NCBI GenBank assembly: GCA_029259675.1
Contig: JAJDES010000529.1
Coordinates: forward strand, 1 to 7,886
DNA: 7,886 bases
Source: Planctomycetota bacterium
Lineage (GTDB): Bacteria > Planctomycetota > UBA1135 > GCA-002686595
Direction of reading: 5' to 3'
The stretch's first letter is position 1, and the number at the start of each line of letters is the position of its first letter. Below, one piece after another: positions 1-6,699 of the stretch. The position numbers and the translations under genes are program-made. The notes under the pieces are model-generated. The model had not been told where the DNA came from. It saw only the letters and a list, made by a program, of their open reading frames with translations, and made no database searches.

Positions 1-25
1 CCCCCTAACCCTTGGATCTGAGCCC

Positions 26-1348
26 ATGGAACTAGGTTTTGAAACCATCGGCAACGCCACCCTCATCTGCCACGACAACGGCCCCGTTCTCACTACGGAC
101 CCGTGGATCAAGGGTTCCGCCTACTTTGGCAGTTGGGTCACCTCGCATGAAATTCCGGCCGAGCAGATGGCTAACATTAAGGCCTGCGATTTCCTGTGGA
201 TCTCGCACGGTCATCCCGACCACCTGAGCTTGGAGTCCCTGGAGGAATTGCGTGACAAACAGATCCTTCTGCCGGATCACTACGGAGGGAGAATCGCGAA
301 GGACCTGCGTGAGAATGGGTACAACGTGCGCGTGCTCAAAGATGGCGTCTGGACGACCCTCTCGAATCGCTGCAAGGTGCTTTCCATCGGCGACTACACC
401 CAGGATGCGATCCTCTTGGTGGATCTGGGCGGCACGCTCTTAGTGAATGCGAACGATGCCGGCGATCACGGAGCGGGCGCCTTTGTGCGGGAGACGGCTG
501 CTAAATATGAACGCTCCATCCTCCTGAGCCTGACCGGGTATGGAGACGCCGACATGATCAACTTTTTCGACGAAGAAGGTGTGCGTGTTCCTCCGCCGGC
601 CATGTCGCACACGCCATTTCTTCCCACGGTCGAGGGCATTCTGGATGCATTTGGGATCCGTTGCTATGCGCCGTTTTCGTCACAGCATAAGTACCAGCGA
701 ACAGATAGCGCCTGGGCCAATGCGTGCACGACTCCGATCGAAATCTATGAGGCCGGCTTTTCGGAGGGTTCCGGAAAAGTGATGCTGCCCGCTTTCTGTC
801 GCTACGACTTGAAGAGTGGGGTATACGCGCCAATCAATCCAAAGCCGCGGCCGGATGACCTTCATGGGCCCGAGGAATTCGGAGACAACTGGCGGGACGA
901 ACTCCAGCCGGGTGAGCTGGAAAAGATCGCGGCCTACTTTCACAAATTCGATCACCTGAAGCGCTTCCTGGGCTTCATCAATTTTCGCGTGGGCGGCAAA
1001 GACAATCGGATTGAAATAAGCTCGGAGCACAAAGCTGGAATCACTTTCGAAACGCCGCGCCAATCTCTAATGACATCGATCGAATACGAGATCTTCGACG
1101 ATCTCTTGATCGGCAACTTTACGCGCACAACCTTGCACGGCGACTGGGGCGGCAAAGAGGGAACAGCTGCTCTGTACCCCAACTTTTCGCCCTTCGTGGC
1201 CCGCTTTGGCGACAATGGCGGTTCCAGGAATAAGGAGGAGTTGCAGGCTTACTTTGCCGAATACGAGCGCCGGGGATTCAGCGGCTACTTTCAGCACACC
1301 GGCGTTCCCGGCGTAGCGGAAGCGCAAGCTCCATACCGCGGCGATTGA
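26..1348 (+). CDS. MBL-fold metallo-hydrolase, CMAH/UlaG-like
   Basis: A 440-residue metallo-beta-lactamase-fold protein, probably a cytoplasmic metal-dependent hydrolase or oxidoreductase acting on a sugar or nucleotide-sugar-like substrate; the substrate cannot be read from the sequence. Visible: an N-terminal strand with TTDPW (24-28), the metal motif SHGHPDH (60-66, ligands H61, H63, D65, H66), a second acidic motif NANDAGDHG (141-149) and SSQHKYQRTDSAWAN (218-232), whose H221 is a likely last metal ligand. The last pattern is the kind found in the catalytic part of CMP-N-acetylneuraminate hydroxylase-like proteins. That family normally carries a Rieske [2Fe-2S] domain, which is absent here. 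Residues about 295-425 form a separate C-terminal domain I do not recognise. The start is the first ATG and has only a weak upstream GGA. The frame is open to the left edge, so a longer N-terminus is possible. It converges on the next gene. Fold is secure; subfamily is moderately sure. Confidence 0.85.
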   Translation: MELGFETIGNATLICHDNGPVLTTDPWIKGSAYFGSWVTSHEIPAEQMANIKACDFLWISHGHPDHLSLESLEELRDKQILLPDHYGGRIAKDLRENGYNVRVLKDGVWTTLSNRCKVLSIGDYTQDAILLVDLGGTLLVNANDAGDHGAGAFVRETAAKYERSILLSLTGYGDADMINFFDEEGVRVPPPAMSHTPFLPTVEGILDAFGIRCYAPFSSQHKYQRTDSAWANACTTPIEIYEAGFSEGSGKVMLPAFCRYDLKSGVYAPINPKPRPDDLHGPEEFGDNWRDELQPGELEKIAAYFHKFDHLKRFLGFINFRVGGKDNRIEISSEHKAGITFETPRQSLMTSIEYEIFDDLLIGNFTRTTLHGDWGGKEGTAALYPNFSPFVARFGDNGGSRNKEELQAYFAEYERRGFSGYFQHTGVPGVAEAQAPYRGD

Positions 1349-1360
1349 CGATTGAGATTC

Positions 1361-1405
1361 TGTGCGAGTGAGCCCAGTGTGCGAGTGGCCCTGTGCGTGC
1401 GAGTG
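1361..1405. repeat. Three direct copies of a 10-bp GTGCGAGTG repeat
   Basis: Copies of YGTGCGAGTG lie at 1361-1370, 1378-1387 and 1396-1405, with start-to-start spacings of 17 and 18 bp. The first two match over all 10 bases; the third differs only in its first base. They fill most of the 65-bp gap between two convergent genes. This could be a short tandem duplication, a binding-site array or simple slippage. Function is unknown. Confidence 0.6.
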
Positions 1406-1414
1406 ACACAGGCC
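1387..1414. terminator. Hairpin between convergent genes, possible bidirectional terminator
   Basis: The left arm GGCCCTGTG (1387-1395) pairs with CACAGGCC (1407-1414), giving an 8-bp stem with one bulged C and an 11-nt loop. It lies between the convergent hydrolase and beta-helix genes, and its right arm touches the beta-helix stop codon (TAG on the minus strand at 1414-1416). Neither strand has a T tract after the hairpin, so it is not a classical intrinsic terminator; it may only slow polymerase or protect 3' ends. Confidence 0.35.
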
Positions 1415-2754
1415 TAAAAGGCGTCATCCAAAAGTACGGAGAATTGAGGATTGGATAGATAAAAGCGAGTTCCGTCGAAGTAGTAGGCTTCTTCGTAGAG
1501 GGCGATGAACTGAGCCCCAAAGTCTGGAACCGCAACGTTCACTTCCAAGCTGCCCGAAGGCGGGATCAGCCCGCGAAAGCGAATCGTGAATGAATTCAAT
1601 AGTGTCGGGGCCCCGGTTAGTTCGGCTACAAAAGTCGGATTGGCGGGAGAAAATCCAAACACATGCCAGACGGCATCGAAGGGCTCGCCAACAAATTTGA
1701 GGTCCTTCGAATCGCCGACACGCGTGAGGTAACTGGTTTCGAATGATCGCGCTGCGAAGTTGTCATCGATCGCGTTGCCAGCAAGGACTTCGATGTCCTG
1801 GCCCACTTCACCGACTGTGCAAGGCGCTTCAAAAGGCAAGCCACCAACTCCGGGGCTAAGAATTATCGATGATCTGACGAAGGTCGGGCCGCCTGGCGTT
1901 GAGGGTGGGTTAGCGGGCCTCAATTCAATTGCGGGGCCGCCATCTCCGCCGGTTCCGCAGCCGATTCCCCCGGCAGTATCGCTGCCGTTGCCACCATCGC
2001 CACCGGAGAACATGGAGCGCACCCCCAAGCCGAATCCGTCGTGGATCAACCAGCCACTGCCGCCAATGGTGCCTTCCCCGGGGGGATCGATGGGGTCGCC
2101 GGGTGCGCCTTCTCCGGCTATTACGGTGCTTCCATAGACGTATACATTGGATTCCAGGGAGACCAAGCCCTTGGCCATGGTCTTGACCATGCTGCAGAAC
2201 TGAGACAGTTCCAAGGAATTCGATGCGTCAAATACAGAGTCCACAATGTGGACCGCGGCGGCGTTCGACAGGATCGCGCCACTTGTATCGATCGGACCGA
2301 ACGCAAAGGGCCCGGTAGCTGGCTTCGTTACGAATGAGCAATCGCGGACTTGTATGGGGCCGGCGCAGTCTTCAATCAAAAGTGCTTTGCTGCACGTAAA
2401 TGAAACTCCTGCCGCTTCGACAGAGAAACCGGCGAGATTGACGGCCTGGGAAGAATTCAGATTTAGAATGTCCATTCCCGCATTGGTTGTTGCACCGGAA
2501 AGCTGCTGAATCGTTACTCCGGGACCGTCCGCTATTAGCGTCAGGGCTTTGCCGTCTATAACGCTACGGGAATAGATGCCCGGCTTCACCAGCAGCAGGT
2601 CGCCATCAGTGGAGGCGTTGATTGCGAGCTGAATACTCGCAAAGCTTCCGGCCCCGCCGTTTGCGTCGACGATTCGAACGGTCTGGGATTGCGCATCGCT
2701 TGAAAGTGAGAGCGACGCGGCGAGACAAACAATTAGGCTCTTTGGGGTCTTCAT
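1414..2754 (-). CDS. Secreted right-handed parallel beta-helix protein
   Basis: A 446-residue exported protein of unknown substrate. The N-terminus is a typical Sec signal peptide: basic start (K2, K5), hydrophobic core about 7-17, and likely cleavage near residues 22-24 (AQSQ). The mature protein opens with VDANGGAGSF (29-38), then an IQ.AIN segment, DGDLLLVKPGIY (50-61) and short strand-turn repeats to about residue 215. This is the pattern of pectate-lyase-like beta-helix proteins of bacterial surfaces. A Gly/Pro-rich stretch follows (about 214-305), then a C-terminal beta-rich domain (about 335-446). The mature part holds six cysteines (121, 130, 139, 187, 266, 312), the first three exactly nine residues apart, so disulfides are possible. 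No catalytic triad or polysaccharide-lyase active site is recognisable; a structural or adhesive role is as likely as an enzymatic one. The start is supported by GAGG eight bases upstream. It lies 59 bp downstream of the HEAT/propeller gene on the same strand. Confidence 0.8.
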   Translation of the reverse strand: MKTPKSLIVCLAASLSLSSDAQSQTVRIVDANGGAGSFASIQLAINASTDGDLLLVKPGIYSRSVIDGKALTLIADGPGVTIQQLSGATTNAGMDILNLNSSQAVNLAGFSVEAAGVSFTCSKALLIEDCAGPIQVRDCSFVTKPATGPFAFGPIDTSGAILSNAAAVHIVDSVFDASNSLELSQFCSMVKTMAKGLVSLESNVYVYGSTVIAGEGAPGDPIDPPGEGTIGGSGWLIHDGFGLGVRSMFSGGDGGNGSDTAGGIGCGTGGDGGPAIELRPANPPSTPGGPTFVRSSIILSPGVGGLPFEAPCTVGEVGQDIEVLAGNAIDDNFAARSFETSYLTRVGDSKDLKFVGEPFDAVWHVFGFSPANPTFVAELTGAPTLLNSFTIRFRGLIPPSGSLEVNVAVPDFGAQFIALYEEAYYFDGTRFYLSNPQFSVLLDDAF

Positions 2755-2762
2755 GCTCTTGG

Positions 2763-2766
2763 CCTC
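2763..2766 (-). promoter_or_regulatory. Ribosome binding site of the beta-helix gene
   Basis: GAGG on the minus strand, eight bases before the ATG at 2754-2752. It fixes the start just ahead of the signal peptide. Confidence 0.55.
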
Positions 2767-2813
2767 ATTGTATCGGCGTAACGAATGAGCGGGCGCGAAT
2801 ACTCAGCATGGGC

Positions 2814-4220
2814 TTAGACGTGCACTTCGATCTCGTAAGGGGAGCCGCTTAGCTCAATATCGAGAATCCAGTTATCTGCGTCCTTGGGCTTGCGGGCGCT
2901 CATTCCATGGACGCTGTGACCGCCGGGCTCAAGGCCGGGAATGATTTCCGTTGCGAGGATCGTTCCCGATGCATCGAAAACGTACACCTCGCCGGCGTCG
3001 GTCACGATGGAGAACAGACGCAATGATTCCGCATCGATCATGGTGAGCCCACAGATCCGACTCGAAACGACTGCGGACCAGCGTTCCTTTGGATTCAAAG
3101 AGAAACGATTGACAGTGGGCTCTGCACCCGAGCTTGCAATGATGTAGGTCGGGGTTCCCAGCTCGTCCGGGAAAAGAACGGCTTCACCGGCATAGGTTCG
3201 GGTCTTGGGGCCCCAGCCCTTTGTATCGATTAGCCCAGCACCGGAGGCGTCGTGCTCAAAGAGCTTGCAACGTCCACCCACTTGAAGCAGCAATTCGGGT
3301 AGTTGGGGGTGAGCGGATAGAGAGTATGTGACGTGCAACTTGGGAATGTCCCATAGAACCTTGCCGTTCGGTCCAAGCGCAATGATTCCCTCCTCTCCAC
3401 CCACACCAAGGGCAACGCCGTAGGGACCGTCTTTGCCGGCTAGGGTCGCGAGTGAATCAGCACTATAGAAATTGCCCTGGGGCTTGAACGACCACAATTC
3501 ATCGCCATTGCCATCCATGGACACAACATGTGATGCCCGACCGAACCTTCGATCGGAAAAAAGAATGACGGTTTGTTCGGGCGAGCCCGGAATTCGGAGC
3601 TGGACCTTGCCGCGCATAGGGGGAACTCGGTTTTGAACTTGAGGGATGCCAAGCAAACCGTCGCGCAATTTTTTATGCGGAAAATGCACAGGGGGCCTCT
3701 CGGCCTGATGCTCCTCACCGGTTAGCGCGCTCAAGGCTTTCGCCGCGGCTTCGCGAGTACTTAGGTGCTTGTGCTCAAGCATTTTGCGCAGTCCTGGAAT
3801 GGCCTCTACCCACCCCTTATTAGCAGCAAGCATCGCAAAGTGCTGCTGAGCGAGAAAGCTCTTCGAGTAGTCGAGGGCCAAGACTGCAGCCTTGAAGCGC
3901 GGGTGGGCAAATAGATTTGACGGCGACTGGATGCCGCGGAGGAAGGCGGGCATGAGACCCATTACCTGTAAAGCTTTGAGTTGAGTTTTGCCCTCAAGTG
4001 CCTCGACCAACAGTTCTGCTGAATCTTTGGTGTTGATCGCAGCGATAGCAGGCACGAGAAGCAGTGCCGCACTTTCATCGCTACACTTTTCCGCAATGAC
4101 GCGCAGGTGGGGCAGCGCTGCTGTTCCCCACTGCTTGAGTTTTGCACGCGCATCGACAACGTTGGATTCGCTCTTCCAGCTATCTTTGAAGACCCGCTCA
4201 ACTTCTTCGTACTCAGGCAT
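2814..4220 (-). CDS. HEAT-repeat plus beta-propeller protein
   Basis: A 468-residue protein of unknown specific role. Residues about 5-170 are alpha-helical with HEAT-like units, e.g. AALPHLRVIAEK (34-45), SAELLVEALEGK (67-78), a unit at 139-150 containing IPGLRKMLEH, and TREAAAKALSALTG (155-168). Residues about 205-460 are beta-rich and blade-like, with recurring hydrophobic strand, G/D turn and W/F patterns: VVSMDGNGDELWSF (232-245), GIIALGPNGKVLWDI (278-292), VYVFDASGTILAT (412-424). This resembles PQQ-like or WD40-like propellers. HEAT and propeller modules usually serve as protein-binding scaffolds. There is no signal peptide, so it is probably cytoplasmic. I chose ATG 4220 because GAGGAG lies directly upstream. 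The frame extends to a GTG at 4340, but the added 40 residues (rich in Ser, Phe, Cys and basic residues) look non-coding and overlap repeat elements. The beta-helix gene follows after 59 bp, a likely operon. No catalytic motif is seen. Confidence 0.75.
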   Translation of the reverse strand: MPEYEEVERVFKDSWKSESNVVDARAKLKQWGTAALPHLRVIAEKCSDESAALLLVPAIAAINTKDSAELLVEALEGKTQLKALQVMGLMPAFLRGIQSPSNLFAHPRFKAAVLALDYSKSFLAQQHFAMLAANKGWVEAIPGLRKMLEHKHLSTREAAAKALSALTGEEHQAERPPVHFPHKKLRDGLLGIPQVQNRVPPMRGKVQLRIPGSPEQTVILFSDRRFGRASHVVSMDGNGDELWSFKPQGNFYSADSLATLAGKDGPYGVALGVGGEEGIIALGPNGKVLWDIPKLHVTYSLSAHPQLPELLLQVGGRCKLFEHDASGAGLIDTKGWGPKTRTYAGEAVLFPDELGTPTYIIASSGAEPTVNRFSLNPKERWSAVVSSRICGLTMIDAESLRLFSIVTDAGEVYVFDASGTILATEIIPGLEPGGHSVHGMSARKPKDADNWILDIELSGSPYEIEVHV

Positions 4221-4223
4221 AAG

Positions 4224-4229
4224 CTCCTC
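4224..4229 (-). promoter_or_regulatory. Ribosome binding site deciding the start of the HEAT/propeller gene
   Basis: GAGGAG on the minus strand, ending three bases before the ATG at 4220-4218 (five bases if only GAGG pairs). It is the best Shine-Dalgarno match upstream of this frame and argues against the longer GTG start at 4340. Confidence 0.6.
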
Positions 4230-4261
4230 GTCTACAAGTGAACATGCGAATGGATGGGCTG

Positions 4262-4289
4262 ACTTCGAAAACGACTTTGAAAACGAAGT
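4262..4289. repeat. 12-bp tandem repeat with flanking inverted arms, candidate operator
   Basis: ACTTCGAAAACG (4262-4273) is followed at once by ACTTTGAAAACG (4274-4285), one mismatch in 12. In addition ACTTCG (4262-4267) and CGAAGT (4284-4289) form an inverted pair. The element lies 42-69 bp upstream of the chosen HEAT/propeller start. Tandem sites about one helical turn apart are typical of cooperative transcription-factor binding, but no regulator is identified. Confidence 0.45.
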
Positions 4290-4290
4290 T

Positions 4291-4304
4291 TGCACACGTG
4301 CGCA
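4291..4304. promoter_or_regulatory. Imperfect 14-bp palindrome around CACGTG
   Basis: TGCACACGTGCGCA has a perfect CACGTG core and matching TGC/GCA ends, with one mismatched pair (12 of 14 bases symmetric). It sits two bases beyond the tandem-repeat element. It may be an operator half of the same control region, or chance. Confidence 0.3.
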
Positions 4305-4561
4305 TCGGAAAAGATGTGGGATTGAGCACTTGAGTCGCACGCTTCCTGACGTCCACTGCTATGCACTCAGGTGAACTTCCAGACACTCGAAGATTGGTCC
4401 AAGCGTTTTCAATGATATGCGCTGACATCTCTTTTGGGGGTCAAGCTTTCTTCGCGGCCCTCCGAACGGAAATCGGGCTTCTACAACAGGGCTCGGCGGG
4501 CTTTCTACCGCTATGGCTCCCAGGGTCTGTTGTGCGCGCTTGGGCGCTCCAAGCCTAGACT

Positions 4562-4584
4562 CGTTGCTCAACGCAGGTGCGTTG
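4562..4584. promoter_or_regulatory. Cluster of alternating CGTTG/CAACG half-sites
   Basis: CGTTG (4562-4566), CAACG (4569-4573) and CGTTG (4580-4584) alternate in orientation. The second and third belong to a 7-bp inverted repeat, CAACGCA/TGCGTTG, separated only by GG. The loop is too short for a good RNA hairpin, so a protein-binding DNA site is more likely. It lies about 160 bp upstream of the kinase start. Confidence 0.35.
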
Positions 4585-4740
4585 GAATGGGAAACGAATC
4601 GGTTGAGGCTTGCGTCACGGTTTCGGAATGGCTTGGGCGGCGCTAGTATTCATGCTGCGTCGGGCCGCATTTCGGGCACGTAGAAAAGAGTCGGCGCGAT
4701 CCCCCCTTTAGGCAGCCACCTTGTTGCTGATGCGTTACTG

Positions 4741-6699
4741 ATGGAATCCTGTGCCGCTTGCCCAATGCTCATTCGGAGCGTTTCTTCCGATGCGATCCTG
4801 TACACCAACTCTTCGTTCGAGTTGAGCATGGGCCTGTCCGACTCGGATCTAAGGTCCAAGTCACTCTTGGATTGGATCCACGTTGATGATCGCGAGCAGC
4901 TGCAGCAGGCGATAGATGCCGGGCAGGGCGAAGTGGGTGCACGCCACGCGGCGAAAGACGGCCAATGGGAGCTGTTCGACTGGCGTATTCGAACCAACGC
5001 CGAAGGTGTCATCGCGCTTGGCCGAAGTCATCGAGCGTACGACGCCTCACTCCCGGCGGCGATCCCTTCGGAAGCTCTCGGCATCAGAACGATGGCGGAG
5101 ACCCTCGCTGACATGGTGCGCATCGCCGAAGCGAAGAACCCGGGCATGCGCTGTTCCATTCTGCTGACAAATGCAAGTCAGGATCGAGTCAGTGTCGGTG
5201 CAGGCCCCAGCTTTCCGGCTGAGTACAACGCTGCTATTGAAGGGATGGTCCTCGGCCCGATGGTGGGGTCCTGCGGAACGGCGGCCTATTGGAATGTTCC
5301 AGTGGTAGTCGAAGATATCTTTAGCGACCCCTTGTGGAGTGGTTATCGAGACGTGGCCAAAATTGCAGGTGTCGCCGCATGCTGGTCGCACCCCATTACT
5401 TCTACCGACGGCGTTGTGCTGGGCGCCATGGCCCTTTACAGCGACCAGCCGAGTTCGCCGACCAGAAGTCAGTTGGACGGTCTGGAAATCGCAGCGCGCA
5501 TGGTCGGGCTCGCGGTTGAGCGCGATCGACTGGAGGATGCGTTAAGGCAAGCCGAAAAGTTGAAAGCACTCGGCGTACTTGCCGGAGGAATCGCGCACGA
5601 CTTCAACAATGTCTTGACTGCAGTGCTCGGCAACGCGGAACTCGCGATGGACACGTTGGCCGAGGATACGGAGGCATACCAGCGCTTGACCGACATTGTT
5701 CGAGCGGCGACCAGCGCGACAGATTTGTGCGGCCAAATGCTGGCCTATGCCGGTCGAGGCACTTTGGCGCGCGAGACTCTCGAATTGAATTCGATGGTCG
5801 ACGAGATCAGCAGCCTGTTGCGCGTGTCCATTTCAAAAAAGGCGAATATCGTCAAGCAGCTCAGCAAGACGCCGCTGAGCGTCTTGGCGGATCGCGGTCA
5901 GTTGCGTCAGGTAATCTTGAATCTGATCGGCAATGCGTCCGAGGCTGTTGGCGACAATCCCGGGCAGATCGTCATCTGTACCGAGGCCTGTCACTACACG
6001 CGTCAACAACTGGATTCGTTGTATTCACGAAGTGACCTTGTTGAGGGCGAGTACGCGAGACTGAGTGTGATGGACACCGGCGTTGGGATGGACGATTCAA
6101 CGCGAGCTCACATATTTGATCCGTTCTTCTCAACCAAACCGACAGGCAGTGGGCTTGGTCTCGCCGCCGTTCAGGGCATTGTAAGTCGGCACGACGGAGC
6201 GATTTCCCTTGAGAGCGCACCCGGCGACGGAACGACGTTTAGCATCATTCTTCCGCGGGTGGCGTGCGCGAGCGAGCACCTGCAAACCACAAGCGAAGCA
6301 TGGATTCCCGTGGAGGGTACTTGCGTGCTTGTCGTCGATGACGAGCCAAGCGTGCTGTCCATACAAGCGGACATCCTCGAAAAGGGTGGTTACACCGTAC
6401 TTCGCGCCGATGAAGGATTGGCCGCGATCGACATTTTCCGCCGGGAAGGAGATTCGATCGCTTGTGTTTTGCTCGACTACAGCATGCCGGGCATGAATGG
6501 CGAGGAGGTCTGCCAGGAATTGCACGACTTGCGCCCCGGCATCCCCGTCATCTTGATGAGCGGATTTACGGAGCAGGAGTTCAGCAAGCGTTTGGAGTCG
6601 GCCGGTTTTGCAGCCTTTCTCCCTAAGCCGACAAAGAAAGCGGCTTTGCTCGAGACCATCTCTTCCGTACTCAATTCCAAGCTACCCGCCTTGCGGTAG
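4741..6699 (+). CDS. Soluble hybrid sensor histidine kinase (PAS-GAF-HisKA-HATPase-REC)
   Basis: A 652-residue two-component hybrid kinase: it senses an intracellular signal, autophosphorylates on His and passes phosphate to its own receiver. Order: PAS (about 5-100); GAF (about 110-265) with GSCGTAAYW (176-184) and DPLWSGYRD (196-204); a helical linker (about 256-275); HisKA with GGIAHDFNN (282-290, phospho-acceptor H286); HATPase with N box NLIGNASEA (394-402), G1 DTGVGM (445-450), F box FDPFFSTK (459-466) and G2 GSGLGL (469-474); REC (about 527-648) with DD533-534, phospho-acceptor D579, S607 and K629. All catalytic residues are present. There is no membrane segment, DNA-binding output or Hpt domain, so the partner must be encoded elsewhere. 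An in-frame TAG at 4681-4683 bounds the frame. ATG 4741 lacks a clear ribosome site but leaves PAS complete; ATG 4765 is an alternative. The signal is unknown. Confidence 0.93.
   Translation: MESCAACPMLIRSVSSDAILYTNSSFELSMGLSDSDLRSKSLLDWIHVDDREQLQQAIDAGQGEVGARHAAKDGQWELFDWRIRTNAEGVIALGRSHRAYDASLPAAIPSEALGIRTMAETLADMVRIAEAKNPGMRCSILLTNASQDRVSVGAGPSFPAEYNAAIEGMVLGPMVGSCGTAAYWNVPVVVEDIFSDPLWSGYRDVAKIAGVAACWSHPITSTDGVVLGAMALYSDQPSSPTRSQLDGLEIAARMVGLAVERDRLEDALRQAEKLKALGVLAGGIAHDFNNVLTAVLGNAELAMDTLAEDTEAYQRLTDIVRAATSATDLCGQMLAYAGRGTLARETLELNSMVDEISSLLRVSISKKANIVKQLSKTPLSVLADRGQLRQVILNLIGNASEAVGDNPGQIVICTEACHYTRQQLDSLYSRSDLVEGEYARLSVMDTGVGMDDSTRAHIFDPFFSTKPTGSGLGLAAVQGIVSRHDGAISLESAPGDGTTFSIILPRVACASEHLQTTSEAWIPVEGTCVLVVDDEPSVLSIQADILEKGGYTVLRADEGLAAIDIFRREGDSIACVLLDYSMPGMNGEEVCQELHDLRPGIPVILMSGFTEQEFSKRLESAGFAAFLPKPTKKAALLETISSVLNSKLPALR

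Larger units (their letters stand above)
4221..4740. other. Divergent intergenic region, 520 bp, no credible gene
   Basis: It separates the HEAT/propeller gene (leftward) from the hybrid kinase gene (rightward) and must hold the promoters of both. Short open frames occur on both strands (for example about 4361-4646 on plus and 4359-4571 on minus), but their translations are rich in Arg, Ser and Cys, lack family resemblance, and have no good ribosome site. Visible structure is limited to a 12-bp tandem repeat (4262-4285), an imperfect palindrome (4291-4304), a pair of near-identical CGGGCTT(T)CTAC copies (4474-4484 and 4497-4508) and clustered CGTTG/CAACG half-sites (4562-4584). No convincing -35/-10 pair was found by eye; TAGTAT at 4644-4649 is the best -10 candidate for the kinase gene but lacks a good -35. 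Confidence 0.6.

Noticed and set aside
680..1063. 127-codon open frame on the minus strand inside the hydrolase gene
   Set aside because: It is antisense to a well-supported gene, with no domain or ribosome site.
1760..2137. Proline-rich open frame on the plus strand, 125 codons
   Set aside because: It is the antisense of the Gly-rich part of the beta-helix gene; its Pro-rich composition follows from that, and it has no family resemblance.
2725..2730. Possible lipoprotein signal (Cys10 after LIV) in the beta-helix protein
   Set aside because: The residue before Cys10 is Val rather than Gly/Ala/Ser, and the hydrophobic core continues after it; a standard Sec signal peptide fits better.
2767..2775. 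TACAAT on the minus strand as a -10 box for the beta-helix gene
   Set aside because: It nearly overlaps the ribosome site and has no matching -35 element, so it would give an almost leaderless transcript; co-transcription with the upstream gene is simpler.
4359..4646. Overlapping short frames on both strands in the divergent region
   Set aside because: Arg/Ser/Cys-rich translations without family resemblance, mutually overlapping, and poor starts; treated as non-coding.
4750..4761. CxxC (C4, C7) at the kinase N-terminus as a metal or redox site
   Set aside because: A Cys-Pro pair at this place is common at the start of PAS domains, and there is no second Cys pair nearby.
6130..6525. 131-codon open frame on the minus strand inside the kinase gene
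   Set aside because: It lies opposite the intact HATPase and receiver domains, so it is a shadow of the real coding strand.
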